A stretch of DNA of 62,500 bases, taken from positions 1 through 62,500 of the forward strand of contig MCFG01000163.1 in NCBI GenBank assembly GCA_002104895.1, read 5' to 3'. Below are positions 43,434 to 54,399 of this stretch, piece by piece. A program made the position numbers and the translations under genes. Numbering within the stretch: position 1 is the first letter of the stretch; every line of letters begins with the position of its first letter. Source of the stretch: Anaeromyces robustus. Lineage: Eukaryota; Neocallimastigomycota; Neocallimastigomycetes; Neocallimastigales; Neocallimastigaceae. The notes beneath the pieces were generated by a model. That model made no database searches and was not told the DNA's origin. It saw only the letters and a list, made by a program, of their open reading frames with translations.

Positions 43434-43606
43434 TTTAATATAATTTAAAATTTAATAATTATAATAATAAAAAGTATTATTATTATTAAATAATAATTAA
43501 TATATTTTTAATTATTTATAACTCTTTTTTTTATATATATTATATATTATTAATTAATAATAATAATGATGATAATATATAAAATTAATAATTAATAAAT
43601 TAAGAA

Positions 43607-43646
<40 letters not shown>

Positions 43647-44329
43647 TAAACAATTATTAAAGAGTTTCATTAATTAAGGTTTCATTAATTTTTTATATAT
43701 ATAAAAAATTTTATTAATAATTTTTTTTTTTTTTTTTTGGTTTTTATTTATTAAATCTGTTTTATTAATAATTTTTCTAGTTTTCTATTACTACATAAAT
43801 TTTCATATATATAGACTTTTTAAAATATATATATTATATATATATATATAATTATTATATGTATTATATTTTAATTATTTCTAAAAAAAAATAATAATAA
43901 TAAAATGATGATAATGATAATAATTTTTAATTATTATTAAAAATTTTTATTTAATTATTAAAAATTTTTATTTAATTATTATTAAATAAAAATTTTTGTA
44001 ATTTTCTCATACAATTAAGTAAATTTAATTTACTTTATACTCTAATAATAATAATAATTAAAATATTATATAAAAATATAAAAGGTAAAATATTCCTTTT
44101 GTATATTAAATAAAACGATTTAAATAAAATATTTATATAATAAAAATTATAAACAATATTAAGTTTTTCTATTATTATTATTATAATATAATAATAAATG
44201 GTTATATTATAATAATTATAATTAATGGATAAATAGATAAATACAATAAATATATATATATATATATACATAATTTTTTTTTTTTAAAAAAAAAAAAAAA
44301 AAACGAAAAGAATAATCAATTATTGAAAT
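43434..44329. other. Intergenic, Esa1 / ABCA transporter
   Basis: This AT-rich region contains (AAT)n at about 43611-43643, a direct repeat of 'ttaaaaatttttatttaatta' type near 43930-43995, and a poly-A leader just before the ABCA start codon. No gene is visible. Confidence 0.55.
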
Positions 44330-47300
44330 ATGTATTTTCAACAGTTAAAAGCTTTGCTTTGGCGAAATGCCATTTTAAAAAGAAGAGGTTGGATTATCAC
44401 TTTGTTAGAAATATTAATTCCAGTGATAATCACTATTATAGTTGGTAAATATTTGTTAAATAAAAATTTCTTAAAAAAAATAATTATAAATAATAACTAA
44501 ATATTAAAATAAATTTTAATATTTATTTAAAATTAGTGACAAGCACAAAAATAGAAGAAAGTGATGAAATATTTTATGATAGACCTTTGACTCAACTCAA
44601 TGATATTGAAGATATAGCCTTTCTTATTCGAGATCATAAACACTCCTCTTATCCAAAGTATGATTTTTATTTCACTTTTCCTTCTAATTTCGAAAAAGAT
44701 AAGTTTTTAAAGAATTTTAAAAATAGTTCATTCTTTGTCCAAAATAATTTTACTGAAATAGAGATGGGTAAGAATTTTACTAAAGTTGATGAAGATATTT
44801 GTATATACGAGAATAGCTATTGTAAAAATTATGATGATAATGATATGAACAATGAAAATAATGATTATGATGATATGAATAATGAGTATAATTATAATGA
44901 CAATTCAACAACAGAAAATTTAGACATGGTAGATAATTATCTAACCAGTAATTATAATGACAATTCAACAACAGAAAATTTAGACATGGTAGATAATTAT
45001 CTAACCAGTAATTATAATGACAATTCAACAACAGAAAATTTAGACATGGTAGATAATTATCTAACCAGTAAAGATAAAATTAAATATATTAAAAATCAAG
45101 TTCGATTCAATATTTTTGATAATGAAAATGACATCTATAAATATTATAAAGAAAATTTTGGAAGATATGAGAGTTCTTTCGATACAGAATTTATAGGAAT
45201 TATTTTTGATTCTCCTACAAGTTATAATATACGGTTCTATTACGAAAATGATATCTATGATGAGTTAAAGGATACATTTTTTTATAATACTAATAGAAAT
45301 TTATATCTAATTCAAATTCTTATTGATAAAGCATTAATTAAAACAACTGTTGGTTCAGATTTAATAAATTACAAAATACAAGAATCTTTTATGGAAAAAG
45401 ATGATTATATTATTAAACCAACGGATGGAATGGTGAGAAGTATTTTACCTCTATTTTTGCTTTTTTATTTTATTCCTTCCATTGGTTCCTTATTAAGTCA
45501 TTTAGTGATTGAGAAAGAGTCTGGTATAAAAGAATCTCTCATAATTATCGGTTTAAAAAGATCTTACTTTTGGATTTCTTGGGCTATTATCTATGCTATT
45601 ATTATTATTATAAGTACGACGATCACAAGTATAGTATTGTCGATTAGTGATGTCTTTAACTATATTAATTTCTCCGTTATTAGTTTTGTTGTATTACTAT
45701 TTGGTTTGACATGTTGTTGTATTTCATTTATTATTTCTACCTTTATTCACAAATCTAAAACCGCTAATACTATAATAGTTTTGGTTATTGTCGCTTTCTT
45801 TGTTTTATATTTTGTATATGGAATAACGAAAAATAAACCTAATATTAAATTATTCCTTTCCTTTATTTTATCTCCTATTTCCTTCATAGATCTTTTTAAT
45901 ACTTTTACAAGTTTGGAAAGGCAACAAATCAAATTTGGATTATTTTCATTGATAAGATATCCAAATACTAGAAATTCATTTTATGGTTTAGTATTTACAT
46001 TAATTTTATACTTTGTTTTAGCGGTATATCTTGATGATGTTATCCCTCAAGGAAACAATTTTCATAAAAAATGGCATTTCTTTATTTCAGATTATTTCCT
46101 TAAAAAAAAGAAAATAGATAATAATAGTAATAATGATAACAGTACTAATAATAATAATAACAATAGTAATTCTTCTCCTAAAGAAAATATGTTCATTCAA
46201 CCTGATCCTGAAAACTTACGTCGAGCCGTTGAAGTTAAAAATATTGGAAAATGTTTCACGGTTAAAGGTGATACGATAGAAGTTTTAAAAAATATGAGTT
46301 TTAATGGATATTATGATGAAATATTTTGTATATTAGGTCATAATGGTGCTGGTAAAACAACCTTAATGAGTATTATGACCGGTATTCTTTCTGCTACCCA
46401 TGGTGAAGTTTATTATGATGGTGTACCCATAACAGGAAATGAAACCGAAGTTTGTCAACAATTTGGTTATTGTCCCCAATTCGATACACTAAATAATAAT
46501 TTAACTGTCGGTGAACATATTCAATTATTTGCTGGTATTAAAAATATTGAAGTGGATGTAGGTGAAATTTTAAGGGATATTGATTTAGAAGAAAAAGAAG
46601 ACAATTTCCCTAAAGAGATGAGTGGTGGACAGAGAAGAAAACTTTGTATTGCTTTAGCTCTTTTAGCCTCCCCTAAATTTGTTTTCTCGGAAGAACATTT
46701 GGGAAATTCTTTCCAGAAAGAAAAAGGATTGTATTATGTTTGTGACCACTCATTATATGGATGAAGCTGATCTTTTAGCCGATAGAAAAATGATTATTTC
46801 CAATGGTAATATTATTTGTCTCGGTTCAAGTCTCTTTTTAAAGAATACTTTCAATATGAATTATTCCCTTGATATTAATGTTAATGAACCAGGGGATTCG
46901 GAACATATTGACAGTACCATCGAAAAATATTGTCCAGGATCCGTTAAAACGAAAAAGATTATTAATTCTAATATTAATGTTCATGTTAATAATAAAGAAG
47001 CCAATACCTCGGAGGGAAATACTAATACCAATGTCACTGAAGATTTTATTGCTTCCTATTTGTTACCAATGAAATATGCTAAAGATTTCAAAGAAATTTT
47101 CATGGTACTGAATCAATTCATTAAAGATGAAAATATCGGAATCAAAAATTTCTCTTTAACAGCACCTACTCTAGAAGAACTTTTTGTACGATTAGAGAGT
47201 CATCAAGAAAATACAGATACCCAAACCAATCCGTCTACTGTTATTGAAGTTGAAGAGAATCATGAAGAATTAGTAAAAAAATTGAATCCAATTTTTGGAA

Positions 47301-50020
47301 AAACTGTACAGAGACAATCCTCTCACTTTACTCAAATTCTTTCTCTCATGCTATTACGTTTAAAAATATTTTTAAGAAATAAAACATTTGCATATTTCTA
47401 TACGTTACTTCCTATTATCCTTATCTCCATTTGTATTTTCTTTGAAAATAAAATTGTAAGCTACTCCGATGAACCCGTCGCATATCAACCCTTAACATTA
47501 AGTCCAACAATTTATGATGATATGGATTGGTTTAAAGATACTAATTCTACAGGAAAAGCCTTAGATATTATTAATCAAATTGAATCGGTGAGCGATATAT
47601 CTTTGGATTCAAAGGATTATACTCTTTTGACAAAAACTGATAATATACAGTCTTTATCAAACTATGCTGCAGGTTTTAAAGGATATGATGATAGTATAGA
47701 TGAATTAAAATTTATAATTTATCATGATGAAAGGTCTTCTTTCCCATTATCAATAGCTATTAATATGTTAAGCAATGCCATAATTAAATCTTACCATATC
47801 GATAAAAAAATTACTACGACATTACATCCATTTGATTCATTATATACTACTGGTATTTCAATATTCGAATCACGTTCTGGGTTAAAAAAAGATGAAGTTG
47901 AAGTTAAATTTAATACCGAAAGTGAAGAAATGAGAAAAACTTTAGAACCTTTTTTAATTATTATCATTGCAGTTGTTATTTCTCTTTCTGTTTCTATTTA
48001 TGGACCATTATTGGTTAAAGAAAAAGAGGATGGTATTAATTATCAATTATTGTTGAATGGAACTAAACGAATCTGCTATTGGATAGGTATTTTTATGGGT
48101 GATTTCATTTGTTTTTTTATTCCAATCCTATTTATCATTATTATTGGATCCATAAATAATATTTCCATTTTTAATAGTAAAGTTATTCTTTATACTGTGA
48201 CCGGTAGTTTATTATGGATTTTTGGCAGCTTGTTATATCAATATATATTTAGTTATTTCTTTAAAAAATATGATAGAGTTTCTGCATACTCCATTATTAT
48301 AAATCCCATTCTTTCCCTTTCCATTGGAATGTGGATTCTTATATGGTCATTCAATTTACATGATGCCGCTTTTAAAAATGATGATGATGAAGACGAAATT
48401 CAGAATAATAAGAAAAAAGACACCAGTACACCATTCCTTTTATATTTTGTTTTAATTTTTTATTTCCCTGCAATTATTAATTTATTATATTCAAAACTCT
48501 CTATTTTTATTAGTATAAATAAAGAATCTTACACCCATCAGATGATGAAGGAATTCTTGATGACAGAAGTAGCACAAAATATCGAAAATGACAACAGTCT
48601 CTCTTATAAAATCAAGCGAGCAAAATTATCGAAGGCTTTCTTTGATCTTAGAATCCCATCTCTCAAAGATGTCCTTAGCAGTGAATATCATTTTATTGAA
48701 TTGTTAAATTTCATAGTGGTTCTATTGATGGTATATATTTTTGTTTTATATCTTCTGGAAAGATTTAATATAAAATTGACTAAACGGAATACTGAATGTA
48801 CACCGGAGGAACGTAAACTTCGGGATAAAAAATTGGAAGAAGGACCTACCGATGTTTTGAATGAATGGAAGAAAGTACGCTCAGCCTTAGATGGAAGTCA
48901 ACCAAATAGTACTATTGCTCTTAAAGTTTTCCAACTTAATAAAGATTTCTTTATATCCATGCGAAAGATGTTAAAAATAATACGGAAAAATAATAAGGAA
49001 AATAAGAACAAAATGACAGAGGAAGAAAATGAAGATGATAATAAAAAAACCGCTTTCCAAAAAATGGATGATCGTACCATACTGGATGAAAAAAGAAAAA
49101 TTTATATTAGTCGTATTGTGGATGATGTTTCGTTTGGTGTTCATGCCGGAGAATGTCTTGGTTTATTAGGTCCAAATGGCGCAGGTAAAACGACATGTCT
49201 TTCTATGATTACTGGTCTTCTATCTCATACCCATGGTAAAATTGTTTATGGTAAAAATGATTTAAATGAAACTCCTGTTTGTGATTTATCGTTAGGATAC
49301 TGCTCTCAATATGATGCTCTTTGGAAATTATTAACAGTAGGGGAAACTGTTGATTTCTATTTGAAGATTTGTGGTTACCCTCAATCGGATATTCCAAAAT
49401 ATAGAAAAGTATTAATAGAAGCCTGTGGTATTGAACATCATACTCATAAAAAGGTATGTGAAATTAGTGGAGGAACTCGACGTAAATTATCTTTAATTGT
49501 GGCTATTTGTTTTTCCCCTAGTTATCTTATTCTAGATGAACCCACTGCTGGTATGGATCCATTCACTCGTCGTTATATGTGGAAATTAATTTTAGAATTG
49601 AAAAAAATTCGTGCAACTTCTACTATATTGACTACCCATTCTACAGAAGAAGCAGAAGCCCTCTGTGAACGTATTGCAATTTTAATTAAAGGACGATTAG
49701 TTTGTATTGATACACCAAAAAGTATAAAAATGAATCATAATAACAGTTACATCTTGGAAGTATTTACAAATAAACCTAAAGAATTTGAGGAAGAATATGT
49801 TAAAAATAAAAATCTCTTTGGTTTAGAACTTGATGAAACCTATGAATTAGAATCTTCCATTAGTTATCAAAAATATTCAATCAGAATGAAAACTGAGAAT
49901 ATTGCCAATGTATTTGAAGTCATGGAAAATGTTAAAGAAAATGGATTAATTAGTCAATATAATTTTGGACAATATTCATTAGAACAAGTCTTTATTAATT
50001 TCATTAATAAATCTGAATAG
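44330..50020 (+). pseudogene. ABCA-type full transporter, frameshifted in NBD1
   Basis: This is a full-length ABC subfamily A transporter of about 1,860 codons: TMD1-NBD1-TMD2-NBD2. Exon 1 (44330-44444) encodes MYFQQLKALLWRNAILKRR and the first membrane helix. The rest is one exon from 44537. NBD1 has Walker A GHNGAGKTT (46334) and the signature MSGGQRRKLC (46618). The coding frame then breaks at about 46680-46690: Walker B, the catalytic Glu and the D-loop are missing, and the downstream frame resumes at FSRKNIWEILSRKKK, keeping the H-loop VTTHYMDEAD. Family spacing implies a loss of about 35 bases. NBD2 is intact: GPNGAGKTT (49169), ISGGTRRKLS (49463), LILDEPTAGMDP (49525), TTHSTEEAEAL. No other stop interrupts either part, so the break is recent, or it is a sequencing or assembly error. 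Confidence 0.8.
44890..45069 (+). repeat. Three identical 60-bp tandem repeats in ABCA extracellular loop
   Basis: Three perfect 60-base units each encode NYNDNSTTENLDMVDNYLTS in the large loop after the first membrane helix. Nucleotide identity including silent positions shows very recent expansion. Confidence 0.95.
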
Positions 50021-50801
50021 AAATATATATAGAAATGTATATTAAAAGTAGAATCTTTATTAAATTGTATAAGGATTTGGGGCGCATAAACATGCTTAAT
50101 AATAATTATTTAATAGATATAATGTGGTGGCTTATATCTATAATCCATTCAAATCCTTAACATATTTTTAATAGAGGTTAGCTTTAATTTGGGAGTATTG
50201 CATTTCGACATAATCTATGTTTGATGGTTTTTTAATGTATTACAATGTGGCTTAAAAAATATAATATATAAATAAATGAATAAATAAATAAAATAAAATA
50301 TTTAACCTTTGTATTTTTAAATAATTGTAAATTAAAAATAAATAATATTCTTTTAAAAATATTGTAATATATGTTTATTATTTGAATTATTATAAAAAAA
50401 GGTGTTGTTAATATATTGATTTCATGATTAACAATAATATATTTATTTTATTTTATTTTATTTTATTTTATTTTATTTTATTTTATTTTATTTTATTTTA
50501 TTTTATTTTATTTTATTTTATTTTATTTTATTTTATTTTATTTTATTTTATTTATTAATATCAATATTAATATATCTTATTAATATCAATATCAATATAT
50601 TTTATTAATACCAATGTCAATATATTATATTAATAATTATATCAATATTTGAATTTTATTTAAAAATATTTAATATGATAATAAATTTTATTTTATTATT
50701 TTATTAGTATTAAAATATTTAGTAAAATAAAATGGAAAGGAAAACTAATTAAAGAATTGAAGAAAATAAAAATTAAATAAAATTCTTAACAAAAAAAAAA
50801 T

Positions 50802-50840
<39 letters not shown>

Positions 50841-51749
50841 TTATTATTATTTTTATTTTATTCTTTTAATGGTTGAAAAAAGTGGCGTATTACATATTTT
50901 GTATTTATATTACAGAAATTTATGTCAATCATACATAAATTATGTCGAAATGCCACACATCCCTTTAATTTATGAAATGTGGGGGCTTCCCATTTCACCA
51001 GGTCACGTTTTTTTGTGGCAAATCAAAATATTCATACATTTTATTTATTTAAATTTAAATGTTACTAAGGCAATATGTCGAATTATATAATATTAATTCT
51101 ACAAATTATTATTATGTCGAAATGGAACATAAATATTAGAATGTTCAGATACTTTTTTATAATGTATTATTACTTCTATTAATTCTTTTATTAATATAAA
51201 TCATTGTTTTTATTATTATTCTCTTATCTTAAAATAAATATAATAAATTAAAATAAGATTCATTTTAATATTTTTTGTTGTAATATTTTTAACTTATCTA
51301 CTAACTTGAGTATAAATACATATTCACTCCAAATAATTCTTATAATAAAATTTTTAAATTTTAATATTTGTTTTTATTTTTTTAAATCACATTTTGTTTT
51401 TGCAATTATTTAAATTTAGAATTAAAATATTAAAATATTTACTGAACATGAAAATAAATAGAAATTATTAAGAATATAGTGATTAAAGATAATAAATTAA
51501 TTAAGATTTATTGTAAAGTTTTATATATATTATATATATAAAATATTAATTTTTATATTAAAATATTAAGTACAAAATATAAAATATTTATCAAATATTC
51601 GGTACAATAATATTTTGAAGAAAGACATAAATTTTAACATTTAACCAAACACGTACTTCTAAATTATATCTTTATTTTTATAAGTGTAATAATAATAAAA
51701 GTATATCCTTATAAAAAGTTCATTTCATATATCAATTAATTAATTATTA
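50021..51749. other. Intergenic after ABCA, with inverted repeats and (ATTTT)n
   Basis: This region is richer in G and C than usual at 50060-50260 and 50930-51020. It contains a 9-bp inverted pair (AAGGATTTG near 50070, CAAATCCTT near 50152) and an inverted repeat pair with core CATTTCGACATAAT (50200-50226 and 50930-50953). A further copy of the core is at 51111-51124. There is a pure (ATTTT)n tract from about 50449 to 50550 and (TTTA)n at about 50801-50841. The only open frame (50869-51090, 73 codons) has no family resemblance and is not called as a gene. The layout suggests remnants of a non-autonomous mobile element. Confidence 0.5.
50200..50953. repeat. Inverted repeat pair, possible MITE remnant ends
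   Basis: Positions 50200-50223 and the reverse complement of 50930-50953 match at 22 of 24 bases around GCATTTCGACATAAT. The repeat is unusually GC-containing for this genome. The enclosed 750 bases hold an ATTTT microsatellite and no transposase. Target-site duplications were not found by eye. Confidence 0.45.
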
Positions 51750-52094
51750 ATGGATTATGAAATTTTAGAACTTAATAAAGGTTTTTTAAGTGAATATGAT
51801 TCTTTTATGATATGGGTTGAAAATTTTTGTAAAGATTCACGTGCCTATTATATTGAGTATGAAGATGATAAAAAATATATGACACCTTGTATCCTAACTA
51901 ACGTCATAAAAAGAAGTAATTTCTGTCTAGAAAAAGATTATAGCAAAGTTGTAGATAATATTATTGAAAATACGGATGCTATTGCAACAGGAGAGTTTGT
52001 TACGTATGATGATATATATTATGTTGAAATAAAAGATGCTGGTGACAGAAAACCTTTTACTCAACTTAACACAGTTGATGTTAATTACAGCTAA
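51750..52094 (+). CDS. Hypothetical protein, 114 aa
   Basis: This single-exon frame is of ordinary amino-acid composition: MDYEILELNKGFLSEYDSFM, then WVENFCKDSRAYYIEYEDDKK, TPCILTNVIKRSNFCLEKDY and a terminal DAGDRKPFTQLNTVDVNYS. It is acidic and has no signal peptide or membrane segment. The balanced composition contrasts with the low-complexity background frames, which supports it as coding. No family is recognised. It could also be one exon of a larger gene, but no convincing flanking exon was seen. Confidence 0.55.
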   Translation: MDYEILELNKGFLSEYDSFMIWVENFCKDSRAYYIEYEDDKKYMTPCILTNVIKRSNFCLEKDYSKVVDNIIENTDAIATGEFVTYDDIYYVEIKDAGDRKPFTQLNTVDVNYS

Positions 52095-52642
52095 AAAAAG
52101 GAAAGAAATGAATTATAAAATATATATTAACATTCAATAACATAAATAATTTTATGGTCTTTGGAATATATAATAAATTTTTATCTTTTTTTATAATTTT
52201 AATTCTTTTATAGTATTAATATAAAATAAATAATTAAAATAGTTTGATATTAAAAATAAAAACTTAACAACAAATTAATATGTAATATGTTTATTATAAT
52301 ATTTACATTATGTAATTAAAAGTAATTATTAAAATAATATTATTATTAAAAAAATGATTATTTTGTATGAAATATTTGATAAATTTCAATTTAATTTACC
52401 AAAATTTTAATTTATCATTAACAAACTGTTCAATATATATCTTCATCACAATTAGTAAAAATATTAATAAAGAAGAAAAAAATTGAAATTTTTTTTTGAC
52501 AATAATATTTATTATTGTTTGTTTTATTCCAATATAAAAATAAAGTCAAATATTTAGTTTAAACATGAATTAAACAACATGAATTAGGCATAATGAAAAA
52601 AAAACTATAGAATAAGATATTATTGTTTACATAAATTAAGAC

Positions 52643-52676
<34 letters not shown>

Positions 52677-52725
52677 CAATACATAGCCGCTTTTGGTATA
52701 TTCAAGTTTATACTAATCAGAGTGC

Positions 52726-52785
52726 ATGAATTTCCCCTCCATAATGATAAAGCATTATTATATCATGGAAGGAGACAAATTTCAT
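52726..52785. other. 60-nt imperfect hairpin
   Basis: The arms ATGAATTTCCCCTCCATAAT and ATGGAAGGAGACAAATTTCAT pair over most of their length with small bulges, around a loop with 'aaagcattatta'. It is a short GC-containing island between a poly-A run and AT-rich repeats. It may be an RNA hairpin or a foldback element. Either strand could be the functional one. Confidence 0.4.
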
Positions 52786-52931
52786 TCTATAAAGAATATT
52801 ATAATATTCACTTATGTTATATTTTAAATATAAATATTTATATTAGAAAATGATATATTTTAAATATAAATATTTATATTAGAAAATGATGTATTTTAAA
52901 TATATATATATTAGAAAATGTTATAGTTATT

Positions 52932-53329
52932 AATATCTTTTTTTTTTTTTTCTTTTTTTTTTTATTAATATGAATTTACTAAAAATATATAAATGTAATA
53001 TACTACTTATAAACTGCGGCAAAATTATATATTCATATTTATTAATATATTTGTTGATGTTGTAAATAAATAAACTATATTTATTTACAAATTTATAAGA
53101 TAATTGAAATATTTATAAAATAATATCTTTCTTTTTTTCTTTTTTTTTTTATTAATATGAATTTACTAAAAATTTATATAAATGTAATATACTACTTATT
53201 CAAATAAACTGCGGCAAAATTAAATATTCATATTTATTAATAAATTATATATTTGTTGATGTTGTAAATAATAATAAATAAACTATATTATTTACAAATT
53301 TATAAGATAATTGAAATTTTTATAAAATA
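52932..53329. repeat. Tandem duplication, two units of about 190-205 bp
   Basis: Two successive units both run from 'atatctttttttt' through 'taatatgaatttactaaaaa', 'aaactgcggcaaaatta' and 'tttgttgatgttgtaaat' to 'tttataagataattgaaa'. Unit 2 has small insertions. No open frame is present. Confidence 0.8.
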
Positions 53330-54138
53330 CACAAATAACATTATATATATATGAATATAGATTTTGACTTTTTTATTTAAATAAAATTAATTATATAATA
53401 TTTTTTTTTCCAATTATTAATAATTTAGATTTATTTATTATAAATAATAAATAAATAATAATAAATAAATAAATGTCATACATATAAATATTGATTTATC
53501 AAAAAAAATTAATCTTGGCGTATTTTTTCTTCTTTTTTTTGTTATATTAAGTATTTGTTCTATTTTATTATAGTATTGATAAAATACGTTTTTTTTTTTT
53601 TTATTATTATTTATTAAAATTTTATAATAATAATTATTAAAATTTGTATTATGGAATAATATAATAATAATTTAGTAATCTATATATAAATTCTGTTAAA
53701 AAAAAAATAATAATAATTAATTTAAATAAAAATAGGTAGGACAAAAATATTGTTCTATAAATAAAATATTAAATAAATATTTTATTAAATTTTAAGATTT
53801 ATATTTAAGATTATTTACAACTATTATTCAAGTTTTATGTTTATCATTAATTTTTGCATTATATTTAATGTTTATATTAATATTTATATATTATTTTTTT
53901 ATTTATTTAAATAATGTTGTAAATAATTAAAAAAGTTATATCAAATAAAAAAAAAATAATTTGATAGTGAATGATAATAAAAATATAATTTATTTTTTTG
54001 ATAATTTATATTTAATTATAAACAATTTATATTTATAATTATGTTTATGTTTATGTTTATGTTTATGTTTATGTTTATATTAATAAATATTAATAAAACA
54101 TGTATATTACATATTTTATAGTTATATCGAAAAAAAAC

Positions 54139-54399
54139 TATATAAAGAGATTTTTTTTCTAGTGGAAAAAAAATTTTTTTTTATTATTATTAATTATATC
54201 AAAATAAGAAATTAAAAGTAAATTAACAATTAACTAAAAACATTCTTAATAAATTATTATTGAAATATATAAACCATTAATTATATTTCAATAATATATA
54301 ATTAAATATTGTATTAGCAACAAACTATTTATCTTTCTATTCATTTATTTTTAAAAAATTTTTTTTTAAATTTATTTTTTTAAAGTTTAACGGTAAAAA
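54139..54399 (+). promoter_or_regulatory. TATA element and conserved leader of secreted-repeat gene A
   Basis: TATATAAA at 54139-54146 is followed by about 250 bases nearly identical to 57641-57910 upstream of gene B. The leader ends in TTTAACGGTAAAAA before the ATG. The retained TATA box and long leader suggest both genes share regulation. Confidence 0.65.

Larger units (their letters stand above)
52095..54138. other. Intergenic with hairpin, tandem duplication and hexamer repeat
   Basis: This stretch has no gene. It holds a poly-A run (about 52647-52675), an imperfect hairpin (52726-52785), short tandem units with 'ttatattagaaaatgatg' (about 52820-52920), a 190-200 bp tandem duplication (52932-53329) and a (TTTATG)n tract (about 54040-54078). 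The 3' part (from about 53460) is the start of the upstream flank shared with the second secreted-repeat gene. Confidence 0.55.

Noticed and set aside
50021-50180. TCCTTAAC followed by AG near 50155-50175 looks like a U12-type branch point and acceptor
   Set aside because: No RTATCCTTT donor or coding exon lies upstream within reach; ABCA ends at 50020 with a stop.
50869-51090. 73-codon frame starting MVEKSGVLHILYLYY
   Set aside because: It overlaps the inverted repeat, has no homology by eye, and its length is within what GC-richer intergenic DNA gives by chance.
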